NCBI RefSeq assembly: GCF_014360585.1
Contig: NZ_JACIXG010000019.1
Span: 1-64,000 of the forward strand
DNA length: 64,000 bases
Direction: 5' to 3'
DNA from: Nocardioides sp.
Lineage (GTDB): Bacteria > Actinomycetota > Actinomycetes > Propionibacteriales > Nocardioidaceae
Shown here: piece by piece, positions 52,062-61,746 of the stretch
Layout: each line of letters opens with the position of its first letter
How positions within the stretch are numbered: the first letter of the stretch is position 1
Program-made: the position numbers and the translations under genes
The notes under the pieces: generated by a model
What the model was told of the DNA's origin: nothing
The model's input: only the letters and a program-made list of their open reading frames with translations
Databases searched by the model: none

Positions 52062-53300
52062 TCAGGAGAAGTCGGCGCTGGCGCGCTTGGCCATGTCCAG
52101 GAACTGGCGACGCGACTCGAGGTTCTCCTCGAGCGACTTGATCTTCCGGGCGTCACCCGAGGCCTGAGCCTTCTCCAGGTCGGACTCGACCTGGGCGATG
52201 GCCTCCTCGAGCTTGGCGATCATGTCGTCGGCACGAGCCGACTTCTCGGGGTCGGACTTGCGCCACTGGTCGTCCTCGGCCGACTTGATGGCCTGCTCGA
52301 CCTTGCGCATCGCGCCCTCGAGCTCCTTGATCCGGTCGCGCGGAACCTTGCCGGCCTCGTCCCAGCGGTCGGCGATGTCGCGGAACGAGCGCTTGACGCT
52401 GTCGAGGTCGTCGCCCTTCTCCAGCAGCGGGAGCAGCTCCTGCGCCTCGGCGAGCAGCCCCTCCTTGACCACGGCGTTCTGCGCGAACTCGGCGTCGAGC
52501 GCCGCGTTGGCGGCGTCACGGGCGCCGAAGAAGACGTCCTGGGCGGCTCGGAACTTCTTCCAGAGCTTGTCGTCGACGTCCTTGGGTGCCGGCCCGGCGG
52601 CCTTCCAGTCGCGCATCAGGTCGCGGTAGCGCCCGGCGGTGGGGCCCCAGTCGGTGGAGGTGGAGAGCTGCTCGGCCTCCTCGATGATCCGCTCCTTGAT
52701 CACCTTGGCGTCCTCGCGCCGGGCGTTGAGCTCGGCGAAGTGTGCCTTGCGCCGACGGGTGTAGGCGGTGCGTGCGGTCGAGAAGCGGCGCCACAGTGCG
52801 TCGTCGGACCCGCGGTCGATGCGGGGGAGCGCCTTCCACTGGTCGAGCAGCTCACGCAGGCGGTTCGCACCGTTGCGCCAGTCGTTGCTCTGGGCCAGCT
52901 TCTCGGCCTCGTCCACGAGGGCCTCCTTGGCGACCTTCGCCTCGGCTGCCTTCGCGGCCCGCTCGGCCTTGCGGGCCTCGCGCTGGATGGCGATGACCGG
53001 GGCCAAGGACTCCAGCCGCGCCACCAGCGAGGCCAGGTCGCCGACGGCGTTGGCCTCGGTCACCTTCTCCACGACGGTCTTCACCGCCGCGGTCGCCTCG
53101 TCGGGCGACGTCTTGCCCGCATGCACCCGCCGCTCGAGCTGCTCGACCTCGAAGGCGAGCTGGTCGAACCGGTTTGTGAAGAAGGCAAGCGCCTCCTCCG
53201 GCGTGCCTTCTGGGTATTGCCCCACGGAACGCTCGCCCTCAGCGGTCTTCACGTAGACCGTTCCGTCTTCCTCGACCCGACCCCACTGCTCGCTGGTCAC
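52062..53300 (-). CDS. DUF349-repeat coiled-coil protein
   Basis: 412 aa, rich in charged helices. Several DUF349 repeats can be seen as W-containing units about 70 residues apart (SNDWRNGANRLRELLDQWKALPR, STDWGPTAGRYRDLMRDWKAAGPA, DIADRWDEAGKVPRDRIKELE). The C-terminal part is coiled coil (SARADDMIAKLEEAIAQVESDLEKAQ). Role uncertain. GTG 53300. Convergent with relA and its small neighbour. Confidence 0.88.
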   Translation of the reverse strand: MTSEQWGRVEEDGTVYVKTAEGERSVGQYPEGTPEEALAFFTNRFDQLAFEVEQLERRVHAGKTSPDEATAAVKTVVEKVTEANAVGDLASLVARLESLAPVIAIQREARKAERAAKAAEAKVAKEALVDEAEKLAQSNDWRNGANRLRELLDQWKALPRIDRGSDDALWRRFSTARTAYTRRRKAHFAELNARREDAKVIKERIIEEAEQLSTSTDWGPTAGRYRDLMRDWKAAGPAPKDVDDKLWKKFRAAQDVFFGARDAANAALDAEFAQNAVVKEGLLAEAQELLPLLEKGDDLDSVKRSFRDIADRWDEAGKVPRDRIKELEGAMRKVEQAIKSAEDDQWRKSDPEKSARADDMIAKLEEAIAQVESDLEKAQASGDARKIKSLEENLESRRQFLDMAKRASADFS

Positions 53301-53475
53301 AATGTCCCTACTCTTCGCATGAGGCGCTAACCTCTTATGAAATCTCCCCCGCCGGACACCGTGCTCGTCACAGTCCCGGTCGGCTCAACTTGCAGGTCCC
53401 CATGGTGTCCCGACACACCTCGGGGTGCCCATCGTAGTCAGACGCCACGATGCGGCGCTGCACTGTACCGCTGGA

Positions 53476-53481
53476 TAGGGT
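53476..53481 (+). promoter_or_regulatory. -10 of a leaderless transcript for the MBL-fold hydrolase
   Basis: TAGGGT lies 7 nt before the GTG at 53489. The 188-nt divergent gap also holds a G/C-rich imperfect hairpin at about 53399-53426. Confidence 0.45.
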
Positions 53482-53488
53482 GTTTCTC

Positions 53489-54193
53489 GTGTTGATCGCA
53501 GGCTTTCCCGCCGGTCCGTGGGGCACCAACTGCTACGTGGCTGCCACCGGCCCGGGCTCCGAGTGTGTCGTGATCGACCCCGGGAAGGACGCCGCCGACG
53601 GCATCGCGGAGGTCGTCCGGGAGCAGCGTCTCAAGCCGGTCGCCGTGCTCCTCACCCACGGCCACGTCGACCACATGTGGTCCGTGACACCGGTGAGCAG
53701 GACGTACGACTCCACCGCCTGGATCCACCCCAACGACCGCCACCTCCTGGCTGACCCCATGGCAGGCATCTCGCCGGAGTCGGCGCAGATGCTGCTCGGC
53801 ATGGCAGACATCCAAGGGGGCACCTACGACTTCGTGGAGCCCGACGACGTTCGGGAGCTGAGCGACGGCCAAGCCATCGACCTGGCCGGGATGAGCTTCC
53901 TGATCGACCATACGCCCGGGCATACCGAGGGATCGGTCACCTTCCGGACTCCCTACCCCGACCACGCCGAGGTCAGTGACGTGATGTTCTCCGGCGACCT
54001 GCTCTTCGCGGGCAGCATCGGGCGTACGGACCTCCCCGGCGGTGACCACGCCACGATGCTGCAGTCCCTGACCACCAAGGTGCTGCCCCTCGCCGACGAC
54101 ATCGTGGTGCTCCCCGGACACGGCGAACAGACGTCCATCGGTCGCGAGCGTGCGACGAACCCATTCCTTCAGGACCTGATCACCACACCATGA
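53489..54193 (+). CDS. Metallo-beta-lactamase-fold hydrolase (glyoxalase II-like)
   Basis: 234 aa. Zinc motif THGHVDH, then HTPGHTEGSV, SGDLLFAGSIGRTDL and LPGHGEQTSIGRERATNPFL, the order of hydroxyacylglutathione hydrolase-like proteins. In mycothiol-using actinobacteria the true thiol-ester substrate is unknown. GTG 53489 fits the leaderless -10; another GTG at 53480 is possible. Overlaps hisS by 4 nt, an arrangement conserved in actinobacteria. Confidence 0.9.
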   Translation: MLIAGFPAGPWGTNCYVAATGPGSECVVIDPGKDAADGIAEVVREQRLKPVAVLLTHGHVDHMWSVTPVSRTYDSTAWIHPNDRHLLADPMAGISPESAQMLLGMADIQGGTYDFVEPDDVRELSDGQAIDLAGMSFLIDHTPGHTEGSVTFRTPYPDHAEVSDVMFSGDLLFAGSIGRTDLPGGDHATMLQSLTTKVLPLADDIVVLPGHGEQTSIGRERATNPFLQDLITTP

Positions 54194-55578
54194 ACAAGCC
54201 AACACCGCTCTCCGGCTTCCCGGAGTTCCTGCCGAGCCAGCGCACCGTCGAGCGCGAGGTCATCGCGACCCTGAGCCGCACCTTCGAGCTGCACGGCTTC
54301 GGCAACATCGAGACCCGCGCCGTCGAGCCGATGGACCAGCTGCTGCGCAAGGGCGACACCTCCAAGGAGGTCTACGTCCTCAAGCGTCTCCAGGAGCAGG
54401 ACGAGTCCCGAGACAAGGGGATGGGGCTCCACTTCGACCTCACCGTCCCCTTCGCCCGTTACGTGCTGGAGAACGCCGGCAAGCTGGAGTTCCCCTTCCG
54501 CCGCTACCAGATCCAGAAGGTCTGGCGCGGGGAGCGCCCGCAGGAGGGCCGCTTCCGCGAGTTCGCGCAGGCCGACATCGACATCGTCGGTCGTGACACG
54601 CTCCCGTTCCACCACGACGTCGAGGTCGCCCGGGTCATGCTCGAGGCGCTCGGCAAGCTGACCTTCCTGCCCGGCTTCACGCTCCAGGTCAACAACCGCA
54701 AGCTGATCCAGGGCTTCTACGCCGGCCTCGGCGCCCCCGACGTCGAGGAGACCATGCGGCTCATCGACAAGCTCGACAAGATGCCGGCCACCGAGGTCGG
54801 CAAGCTGCTGGTCGCAGAGGCTGGGCTGACCGACGAGCAGGCCGCCAAGTGCCTCGAGCTCGCCACGATCACCGCCACCGACGACTCCTTCGTGGAGCAG
54901 GTCCGTGCCCTCGGTATCGAGAGCGAGCTGCTCGAGGAGGGTCTGACCGAGCTGGCGACGCTGATCACCGCGACCGCGCCGCTCAACACCGATTCCGTAC
55001 GCGTCGTGGCCGACCTGAGCATTGCCCGAGGCCTCGACTACTACACCGGCACCGTCTTCGAGACCCGTCTCGACGGCTACGAGAGCCTCGGCAGCATCTG
55101 CTCCGGTGGCCGCTACGATGCGCTGGCCAGCGACGGGAAGACGACCTACCCGGGCGTCGGGATCTCGCTCGGCGTCAGCCGGGTCCTGGTGCCGCTGGTG
55201 CAGAAGGGCGTGCTAGACGGCGACCGCAAGGTCCCGAGCACCGTGCTGGTCGCCGTCGCCGACGAGGAGAGCCGAGCCGAGGCCGATGCGGCCGCGCAGC
55301 AGCTGCGCGCTCACGATGTCGCCTGCGAGGTCTCGCCCAACGCTGCCAAGTTCGGCAAGCAGATCCGCTTCGCGGAGCGCCGCGGCATCCCGTACGTCCT
55401 CTTCGCCACCCGCCGAGAAGACGGCACAGAGGCGTACGAGATCAAGGACATCCGCACCGGCGACCAGGTCCCGGCCGATCCGGCCACCTGGACACCGGCT
55501 GACCAGAACGACCTGACCCCGCAGGTGGTCTCGACAGGCTCGACCACCGGGAACGACAACGAGGAGCAAGAGAAGTGA
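54190..55578 (+). CDS. hisS: Histidyl-tRNA synthetase
   Basis: 462 aa class II synthetase. Motif 2 region [28 protein letters not shown], histidine motif [13 protein letters not shown], motif 3 [16 protein letters not shown]-terminal anticodon domain. The last ~17 residues ([17 protein letters not shown]) are encoded partly by a GGTGGTC...GACCACC palindrome of the intergenic-repeat type, so the C-terminus seems extended by repeat insertion. ATG 54190 overlaps the hydrolase stop; its own stop overlaps aspS. Confidence 0.96.
   Translation: MNKPTPLSGFPEFLPSQRTVEREVIATLSRTFELHGFGNIETRAVEPMDQLLRKGDTSKEVYVLKRLQEQDESRDKGMGLHFDLTVPFARYVLENAGKLEFPFRRYQIQKVWRGERPQEGRFREFAQADIDIVGRDTLPFHHDVEVARVMLEALGKLTFLPGFTLQVNNRKLIQGFYAGLGAPDVEETMRLIDKLDKMPATEVGKLLVAEAGLTDEQAAKCLELATITATDDSFVEQVRALGIESELLEEGLTELATLITATAPLNTDSVRVVADLSIARGLDYYTGTVFETRLDGYESLGSICSGGRYDALASDGKTTYPGVGISLGVSRVLVPLVQKGVLDGDRKVPSTVLVAVADEESRAEADAAAQQLRAHDVACEVSPNAAKFGKQIRFAERRGIPYVLFATRREDGTEAYEIKDIRTGDQVPADPATWTPADQNDLTPQVVSTGSTTGNDNEEQEK
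55524..55548. repeat. Palindromic repeat inside the 3' end of hisS
   Basis: GGTGGTC and GACCACC (7 bp) flank TCGACAGGCTC. The GGTCTCGAC/CTCGACC wording is shared with the intergenic elements at 32.5 and 43.1 kb. It is read in frame as VVSTGSTT near the HisS C-terminus. Confidence 0.5.
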
Positions 55579-57365
55579 TCCGCACCCACGACGCCGGCAC
55601 CCTGCGTGCCGAGCACGTCGGCCAGACCGTGACCCTCGCCGGCTGGGTAGCCCGCCGACGCGATCACGGCGGGGTCGCCTTCCTCGATCTGCGTGAGGCC
55701 AGCGGCGTGGTCCAGGTCGTCGTCCGCGACGAGGAGATCGCCCACGCGCTCCGCAACGAGTACTGCATCAAGGTCACCGGCGAGGTCGTCGCCCGCACGA
55801 GCGAGAACGTCAACGACAAGCTCGCGACCGGCGAGATCGAGGTCGTCGCTCAGGACCTCGAGGTCCTCAGCGCCTCCGCGCCCCTCCCGTTCCCGATCGA
55901 CGACGCCGCCTCCTCCGCCCAGGGAGAGGTCGGCGACGACGTACGTTTCAAGCACCGCTACCTCGACCTGCGCCGCACCGCGCCCGGCAACGCCATCCGG
56001 CTGCGCTCGAAGGCCAACAAGGCCGCCCGCGACGTGCTCGCCGGCCACGACTTCGTCGAGATCGAGACCCCGACCCTGACCCGGAGCACCCCCGAGGGTG
56101 CCCGTGACTTCCTGGTCCCGGCTCGTCTGCAGCCGGGCTCGTGGTACGCGCTGCCGCAGTCCCCGCAGCTGTTCAAGCAGCTGCTCATGGTCGCGGGCAT
56201 GGAGCGCTACTACCAGCTCGCCCGCGCCTACCGTGACGAGGACTTCCGCGCCGACCGTCAGCCGGAGTTCACCCAGCTCGACATCGAGATGAGCTTCGTC
56301 GAGCAGGACGACGTGATCGCGCTCGGCGAGGAGATCGTCGCGGCGCTGTGGAAGCTGATCGGCTACGACGTGCCGCTCCCGCTGCCGCGGATGACCTACA
56401 CGGACGCGATGGCGAAGTACGGCTCCGACAAGCCCGACCTGCGCTTCGGCATCGAGATCACCGAGTGCACCGACTACTTCTCCGAGACGACGTTCCGCGT
56501 CTTCCAGGCCCCGTACGTCGGTGCCGTGGTGATGCCGGGTGGCGCGAGCCAGCCGCGGCGTCAGCTCGACGGGTGGCAGGACTGGGCCAAGCAGCGCGGC
56601 GCGAAGGGCCTGGCCTACGTCCTGGTCCAGGAGGACGGCTCGCTGACCGGTCCGGTCGCCAAGAACCTCTCCGAGACCGAGGCCGCCGGCCTCGCCGCTC
56701 ACGTCGGCGCCAACCCGGGCGACTGCATCTTCTTCGCCGCCGGCGCTCCCAAGTCGAGCCGGTCCCTGCTCGGTGCCGCTCGCCTGGAGATCGGCAACCG
56801 CCTCGACCTGCGCAAGGACGGCGACTGGAGCTTCCTGTGGGTCGTCGACGCGCCGCTGCTCGAGCCGGCCTCCGAGGCGGTCGAGTCCGGTGACGTCGCG
56901 GTCGGCGCGGGGGAGTGGACCGCGGTCCACCACGCCTTCACCAGCCCGCAGGACGTCGAGGGCTTCGACAAGGACCCGGGCAACGCGCTCGCCTGGGCCT
57001 ACGACATCGTCTGCAACGGCAACGAGATCGGCGGCGGATCGATCCGTATCCACCGCGAGGACGTCCAGAAGCGCGTCTTCGAGTTGATGGGGATCGACGA
57101 GGAGGCGGCCGAGGAGAAGTTCGGCTTCCTGCTCGACGCGTTCAAGTTCGGCGCCCCGCCGCATGGCGGCATCGCCTTCGGCTGGGACCGTGTCGTCGCC
57201 CTCCTCGCCGGCACCGACTCGATCCGCGACGTCATCGCCTTCCCGAAGACCGGCGCCGGCTACGACCCCCTCACCGCCGCCCCGGCGCCGATCACCCCCG
57301 AGCAGCGCAAGGAGGCGGGCGTCGACGCCAAGGCCTCGACCCCTGAGGAGAAGGCAGGAGCCTGA
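55575..57365 (+). CDS. aspS: Aspartyl-tRNA synthetase
   Basis: 596 aa class II synthetase of the long bacterial type. N-terminal OB anticodon domain ([26 protein letters not shown]), motif 2 [25 protein letters not shown], a GAD insertion domain, motif 3 [15 protein letters not shown]. Bacteria with this enzyme but lacking AsnRS may use it on tRNA-Asn too; that cannot be judged from this window. GTG 55575 overlaps the hisS stop (GTGA). A strong terminator follows. Confidence 0.97.
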   Translation: MIRTHDAGTLRAEHVGQTVTLAGWVARRRDHGGVAFLDLREASGVVQVVVRDEEIAHALRNEYCIKVTGEVVARTSENVNDKLATGEIEVVAQDLEVLSASAPLPFPIDDAASSAQGEVGDDVRFKHRYLDLRRTAPGNAIRLRSKANKAARDVLAGHDFVEIETPTLTRSTPEGARDFLVPARLQPGSWYALPQSPQLFKQLLMVAGMERYYQLARAYRDEDFRADRQPEFTQLDIEMSFVEQDDVIALGEEIVAALWKLIGYDVPLPLPRMTYTDAMAKYGSDKPDLRFGIEITECTDYFSETTFRVFQAPYVGAVVMPGGASQPRRQLDGWQDWAKQRGAKGLAYVLVQEDGSLTGPVAKNLSETEAAGLAAHVGANPGDCIFFAAGAPKSSRSLLGAARLEIGNRLDLRKDGDWSFLWVVDAPLLEPASEAVESGDVAVGAGEWTAVHHAFTSPQDVEGFDKDPGNALAWAYDIVCNGNEIGGGSIRIHREDVQKRVFELMGIDEEAAEEKFGFLLDAFKFGAPPHGGIAFGWDRVVALLAGTDSIRDVIAFPKTGAGYDPLTAAPAPITPEQRKEAGVDAKASTPEEKAGA

Positions 57366-57377
57366 CCTCGAGACCGA

Positions 57378-57413
57378 GAAGGTTCCCGAAACCCCAGGGT
57401 TTCGGGAACCTTC
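57378..57413 (+). terminator. Rho-independent-type terminator of the hisS-aspS operon
   Basis: Perfect 16-bp stem (57378-57393 with 57398-57413) and 4-nt loop, 12 nt past aspS, followed by TTCGGTTTTGAGG, a modest T-rich tail. Flanking ACCGA/TTCGGT extends the stem with a bulge. Confidence 0.85.
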
Positions 57414-57685
57414 TTCGGTTTTGAGGTTCTCGAGAGGCAGTGATCTGGCTCTGCGGCAGGATCTCGCCTCGACCGCAGACTCTTGCGTTGCGGGCGTCTA
57501 TGGCGGAAATGCGTCCGGGGGAATGGGGCGTCGCGGATGAAATCGGATCGTTACCCCGACAGGGCGCATCCGGGCAAGGGATCACATAGAGTTCCGTCCG
57601 TCGACATCGTGGGTCGAACGTTGCCATGTGTGTGGCGACGGCACTGCTGGCTACACGACTGAACGTAGAAACTGACGAGGTGAGC
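57414..57685 (+). other. Non-coding region upstream of the dpp-type operon
   Basis: No credible gene. A -10-like TAGAGT (57587-57592) gives a leader of about 90 nt to the permease ATG at 57686; no clear -35. The in-frame extension up to 57626 lacks a ribosome site and is not taken as coding. Confidence 0.5.
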
Positions 57686-58699
57686 ATGACCACGCCTGGC
57701 ACTCAGGTCGAGCTGGCGAATCCCCACACGGGCGAGGAGGGGGCGACAGTTGGCAAGGAGGTCGTCAGCAAGTCTCCGATGCGGCTCGCGATGGAGCGGT
57801 TCCGCAAGGACACACTTTCGATGATCTCTCTGGTCGTTGTCGTCGTCTACATCATCGCCGCCGCCTCGGCCCCTATCCTCGTGGCTGTCGGTGTTCTGGA
57901 TCCGTTCACGTACAACCAGGACCTGCTCAACGAGTATGGCGTGGCGGCTGGTCCTTACGGCGGCATCTCAGCGGAGCACCCATTCGGGGTCGAGCCTCGT
58001 GCGGGGCGCGACTCGCTCGCCAGGGTGTGGTACGGAATCAGCTTCTCGCTGAGCATCGCGCTGGTGGCCGCTCTGATCGCGATCGTCATCGGAGTCGTCC
58101 TGGGGATCGTCTCGGGGGCCTCCGGAGGCTGGGTGGACGCGATCATCGGCCGCATCATCGACCTGACCCTGGCCTTCCCGCAGACGCTGATGCTGCTGGC
58201 GCTCTCCAGCGTCGCGCTCGCCTTCATCATCGAGGTCTTGCACGTGCCCGGCAGCGAGGGCAGCCCGTTGCCTCGGTTCATCTACGTGGTCGGGGTGCTC
58301 GGACTCTTCGGGTGGACGACTACGGCACGGCTGGTTCGCGGCCAGGTGCTGACCTTGCGAGAGCGCGAGTTCGTGCACGCTGCCAACCTCGTCGGCGCCT
58401 CCCGGATGCGTGTCTACTTCAAGGAGATCCTGCCGAACCTGTGGGCACCGATCCTGGTCTCCTTCACGCTGATGATGCCGGCGTTCGTCTCGGCCGAGGC
58501 AGCGATGGCCTACCTCAACGTCAGCGTCGCGCCGCCGACCCCGACGCTCGGCAACGTGCTCACCGACTCGCTCAGCTTCGTCTCGAGCAACCTGACCTAC
58601 TTCATCATTCCGGCGGTGCTCATCGCGCTCGTCGTCGTCTGCTTCAACCTTCTCGGAGACGGCCTGAGGGACGCACTCGACCCGAAATCAGGCCGATGA
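57686..58699 (+). CDS. dppC: Oligopeptide/dipeptide ABC transporter permease (DppC/OppC type)
   Basis: 337 aa permease. A cytoplasmic N-terminus, TM1 (MISLVVVVVYIIAAASAPILVAV), extracytoplasmic loop, and the BPD_transp_1 core with EAA loop EREFVHAANLVGASRMRVYFKEILPN. ATG 57686 with GACGAGG upstream. Unusually it is the first gene, ahead of the binding protein and the partner permease; usual order is A-B-C-D-F. Confidence 0.9.
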   Translation: MTTPGTQVELANPHTGEEGATVGKEVVSKSPMRLAMERFRKDTLSMISLVVVVVYIIAAASAPILVAVGVLDPFTYNQDLLNEYGVAAGPYGGISAEHPFGVEPRAGRDSLARVWYGISFSLSIALVAALIAIVIGVVLGIVSGASGGWVDAIIGRIIDLTLAFPQTLMLLALSSVALAFIIEVLHVPGSEGSPLPRFIYVVGVLGLFGWTTTARLVRGQVLTLREREFVHAANLVGASRMRVYFKEILPNLWAPILVSFTLMMPAFVSAEAAMAYLNVSVAPPTPTLGNVLTDSLSFVSSNLTYFIIPAVLIALVVVCFNLLGDGLRDALDPKSGR

Positions 58700-58725
58700 G
58701 CAGCATCGTCTGCTCGTGACAGCCA

Positions 58726-58740
58726 GCCGGCTCCGCCGGC
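58726..58740 (+). repeat. Short hairpin between dppC and the binding-protein gene
   Basis: GCCGGC-TCC-GCCGGC, a perfect 6-bp stem, 48 nt before the binding-protein ATG. It may stabilise the downstream mRNA. Confidence 0.35.
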
Positions 58741-58787
58741 GACCAAAACGTGCGACACCGAGTCGCGCACCCAAGGAGGACACAACA

Positions 58788-60533
58788 ATGAGAAGCAAGT
58801 TGAGGAGGATCGGCGCCGCTGCGGCCGCTGCTGGTCTCGGACTCAGCCTGGCCGCATGCGGTGGATCCGGCTCGGATGACGCGAGCGGGGGTGACGCGGA
58901 AGGCTCGAAGGGCGGGACGCTGCACTACCTGCTCAATGCTCCGATCGAGAGCGCAGACCCGCAGCGTGTCTACTACGGCTTCCAGCTCGCCAGCTGGCGA
59001 CGCACTCTCTACCGCGGCCTGGTGGCTTTCCCGATGGACAAGGACGAGAAGGCCGGCAACACCCCGGTCGCCGACCTTGCCACCGACACGGGCACGCCCA
59101 ACGAAGACGCCTCGTCCTGGGAGTTCACGATCAAGGACGGCGTCAAGTGGGAAGACGGCTCCGACATCACCTGTGAGGACTTCCGCTACGGCGCGTCGCG
59201 GGTGTTTGCGAACGATGTCATCACCGGTGGCCCCAACTACACCCTGAGCTACCTCGACGTCCCGCAGAAGGACGGCAAGCCGACCTACCCGGGCCCGTAC
59301 AAGGCCACTCCTGAGCAGCAGGCCGAGTTCGACAAGGCCATCGCGTGCGACGGCAACAAGATCACCTACAACTTCAACAAGCCGTGGGCGGACTTCCCGC
59401 TCGCCGCGGCGGGCATGATGATGACCGACCCCTACAAGGAGTCGTTCGACGAGGGCCCGAAGTCGGAGTGGAAGGTTCTGGCCAACGGCCCCTACAAGCT
59501 GGAGGGTGGCGTCTGGGACAAGAACAAGGGCGGCACCATGGTCCGCAACGAGGCGTATGACGAGAAGACGGACGACCCGGAGAAGCTCCGCCTGGCGCTT
59601 CCCGACGAGATCGTCTGGTCCGTCGACGGTTCCGACGAGGCTTCGGAGATCATCAACCAGCGTCTGATCGCCGACTCGGGCGACGACCAGTACGCCATCA
59701 CCACCGGCCGCGTGCCGGCGACGATGCTCCAGCAGGTCACCGGCGCGGTCGAGGAGCGTTACAGCAACGTGCTCTCGCCGTACGTGCGCTACCTGGTGCT
59801 GAACGCCAAGTCGATGACCAACCCGAAGGTGCGTGAGGCGCTGAAGGTGTCCACCGACATCGACTCCGTCATCAAGGCGCAGGGCGGCGACAAGATCGGC
59901 GTTCCCGCCGAGTCTCTGGTCAACCCGGTCACCCCGGGCTACCAGGACAACCCCGCGTTCGAAGGCGACAACGCCGGCGACGTGGAGGCCGCGAAGAAGC
60001 TCCTCGAGGAGTCTGGCGAGAAGCTGCCGTACCCGATCCAGCTCAGCTATGCGAAGTCCCCGACCAACGACGCGGCCATGGGCGCGCTTCAGCAGAAGTG
60101 GGAAGCCGCCGGTTTCAAGGTCACCCTTGACGGCCTCGGCGACACCTACTACGACGTGATCTCCAAGCCCGACAAGAAGTCGGATGTCATGCTGGCTGGC
60201 TGGGGTAACGACTGGCCGAGCATGATGACCGTCATGCCGCCGCTGTTCGACAGCCGACCGAACGTCTCGGCGACCGACTGCAACAACGACTACGGCTGCT
60301 ACCACAGCGACGAGTTCAACAAGAAGTTGGACGAGGCTGCCAACGCGTCGGACCTCGACGCACAGATCAAGGCGCTGCAGGAGAGCGACGAGATCCTCGG
60401 TAAGGATGTCGCCTACATCCCGCTGTACGTCGAGAAGTTCAACTGGCTGCGCGGTTCGAAGGTCACCGGCTTTGACGTAACGCCGGCCTCCTCGAGCTAC
60501 CCGGAGATCGGTCTGATCGGCGTGCAGAACTGA
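58788..60533 (+). CDS. dppA: Family 5 extracellular solute-binding lipoprotein (oligopeptide type)
   Basis: 581 aa lipoprotein: signal peptide with LAAC lipobox (Cys24), then GGTLHYLLNAPIESADPQRVYYGFQ, DGVKWEDGSDITCEDFRYG, VREALKVSTDIDSVIKAQGG and a lobe-closing C-terminal region, all typical SBP_bac_5. Ligands of the family are peptides, nickel or opines. Strong AAGGAGGA site 8 nt before ATG 58788. Followed by two strong hairpins, suggesting that the binding protein is made in excess over the membrane parts. Confidence 0.92.
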   Translation: MRSKLRRIGAAAAAAGLGLSLAACGGSGSDDASGGDAEGSKGGTLHYLLNAPIESADPQRVYYGFQLASWRRTLYRGLVAFPMDKDEKAGNTPVADLATDTGTPNEDASSWEFTIKDGVKWEDGSDITCEDFRYGASRVFANDVITGGPNYTLSYLDVPQKDGKPTYPGPYKATPEQQAEFDKAIACDGNKITYNFNKPWADFPLAAAGMMMTDPYKESFDEGPKSEWKVLANGPYKLEGGVWDKNKGGTMVRNEAYDEKTDDPEKLRLALPDEIVWSVDGSDEASEIINQRLIADSGDDQYAITTGRVPATMLQQVTGAVEERYSNVLSPYVRYLVLNAKSMTNPKVREALKVSTDIDSVIKAQGGDKIGVPAESLVNPVTPGYQDNPAFEGDNAGDVEAAKKLLEESGEKLPYPIQLSYAKSPTNDAAMGALQQKWEAAGFKVTLDGLGDTYYDVISKPDKKSDVMLAGWGNDWPSMMTVMPPLFDSRPNVSATDCNNDYGCYHSDEFNKKLDEAANASDLDAQIKALQESDEILGKDVAYIPLYVEKFNWLRGSKVTGFDVTPASSSYPEIGLIGVQN

Positions 60534-60568
60534 CGCTGGTCACTCCATAAGTGATCGCTAGTCGCTGG

Positions 60569-60626
60569 TGCCGGGTGGGCATCCCACCCACCCGGCATCG
60601 GTAGCGTCCGGCCCCGAAGCCGGACG
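60569..60626 (+). terminator. Tandem hairpins after the binding-protein gene (attenuator)
   Basis: First stem: TGCCGGGTGGG (60569-60579) with CCCACCCGGCA (60587-60597). Second: CGTCCGGC (60605-60612) with GCCGGACG (60619-60626). Both perfect. They lie within the operon, so they probably reduce read-through or protect the upstream mRNA end. Confidence 0.6.
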
Positions 60627-60683
60627 ATGTGGCCACTGCGGCCGCAAGATCCAACAAACCATCTGAAAGAGTGTGTACGTCTG

Positions 60684-61700
60684 ATGTGGGCCTATGTCGT
60701 CCGACGGTGCTTGGTAGGGGTTGCCCTCATCATGGCGCTGACGCTGATCACCTTCGCGCTGTTCTTCGCATCACCCGTCGATCCGGCGCGCTTCGCGTGC
60801 GGCAAGAACTGCAGCGCCGAACAGCGTGATGTCACGCGTGCGGCGCTTGGCTATGACAAGCCGTTCGTCGTCCAGTGGGCCGGCTACCTCAAGGGCCTGG
60901 CCGTGGGCCGAGACTTCCCGCTCGACGCCGAGCAGCGTGCCGCAGCCCCGGACCAGGTGACGCACTGCGCCGCTCCGTGTCTGGGATACTCCCACCTCGA
61001 CTCGAAGACCGTGAACGAAATGGTCGCCGACGCGCTGCCGATCACCGCCTCGCTGGCGATCGTGGCTCTGGTGATGTGGCTCATCGGCGGAGTGCTCTTC
61101 GGTATCCTCGCCGCGATTCACCAGGGCTCGCTCATCGACCGGGGTGTCGTCGGTGGCACCCTCGTGATCTACGCCTTCCCGAGCTTCGCGATCGCGGTCT
61201 TCCTACTGCAGTATGTCGCGGTCAAGTGGGGCATTGTCCCGCTACCGCGATACACCGAGATAGCGGACGGTGGCCTGTGGGCCTGGTTCTCGAACCTGCT
61301 GCTCCCTGCTCTGACTCTGGCCCTGCTCTATCTAGCCGGCTACGTGCGGATGACACGTGCCTTCGTGCTCGAGTCGTTGAGCGAGGACTACATCCGCACG
61401 GCGAAGGCAAAGGGGCTCAAGTCGCGGACTGTCGTGTTCAAGCATGCCTTGCGGGCTGCGCTCACGCCGCTGGTCACGATGACCGGCCTCGACTTCGCGA
61501 GCCTGCTGGGTGGCGCGATCATCACCGAGCGTGTCTTCACCTACCACGGTCTCGGCATGTTGACGGTCGATGCGAACAACTCCTCTGATCTGGCTGTTCT
61601 CGTGGGGATCGTGCTGCTGGCCGGAATGATCGTGATCATCGCGAACATCGTCGTCGATGTCCTCTACGCCTACATCGACCCGCGGGTGAAGGTCGCCTAG
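60684..61700 (+). CDS. dppB: Oligopeptide ABC transporter permease (DppB/OppB type)
   Basis: 338 aa permease with N-terminal MWAYVVRRCLVGVALIMALTLITFALFF and BPD_transp_1 domain; EAA loop SEDYIRTAKAKGLKSRTVVFKHALR. The extracytoplasmic loop carries four Cys (ACGKNCSAEQ, HCAAPCLGY), possibly disulphide-bonded. ATG 60684, no strong ribosome site. Pairs with the permease at 57686. Confidence 0.9.
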   Translation: MWAYVVRRCLVGVALIMALTLITFALFFASPVDPARFACGKNCSAEQRDVTRAALGYDKPFVVQWAGYLKGLAVGRDFPLDAEQRAAAPDQVTHCAAPCLGYSHLDSKTVNEMVADALPITASLAIVALVMWLIGGVLFGILAAIHQGSLIDRGVVGGTLVIYAFPSFAIAVFLLQYVAVKWGIVPLPRYTEIADGGLWAWFSNLLLPALTLALLYLAGYVRMTRAFVLESLSEDYIRTAKAKGLKSRTVVFKHALRAALTPLVTMTGLDFASLLGGAIITERVFTYHGLGMLTVDANNSSDLAVLVGIVLLAGMIVIIANIVVDVLYAYIDPRVKVA

Positions 61701-61746
61701 GCATGGCTTCGTCTATCACCACGTTCTTTACCCGAGTGAGGATCTC

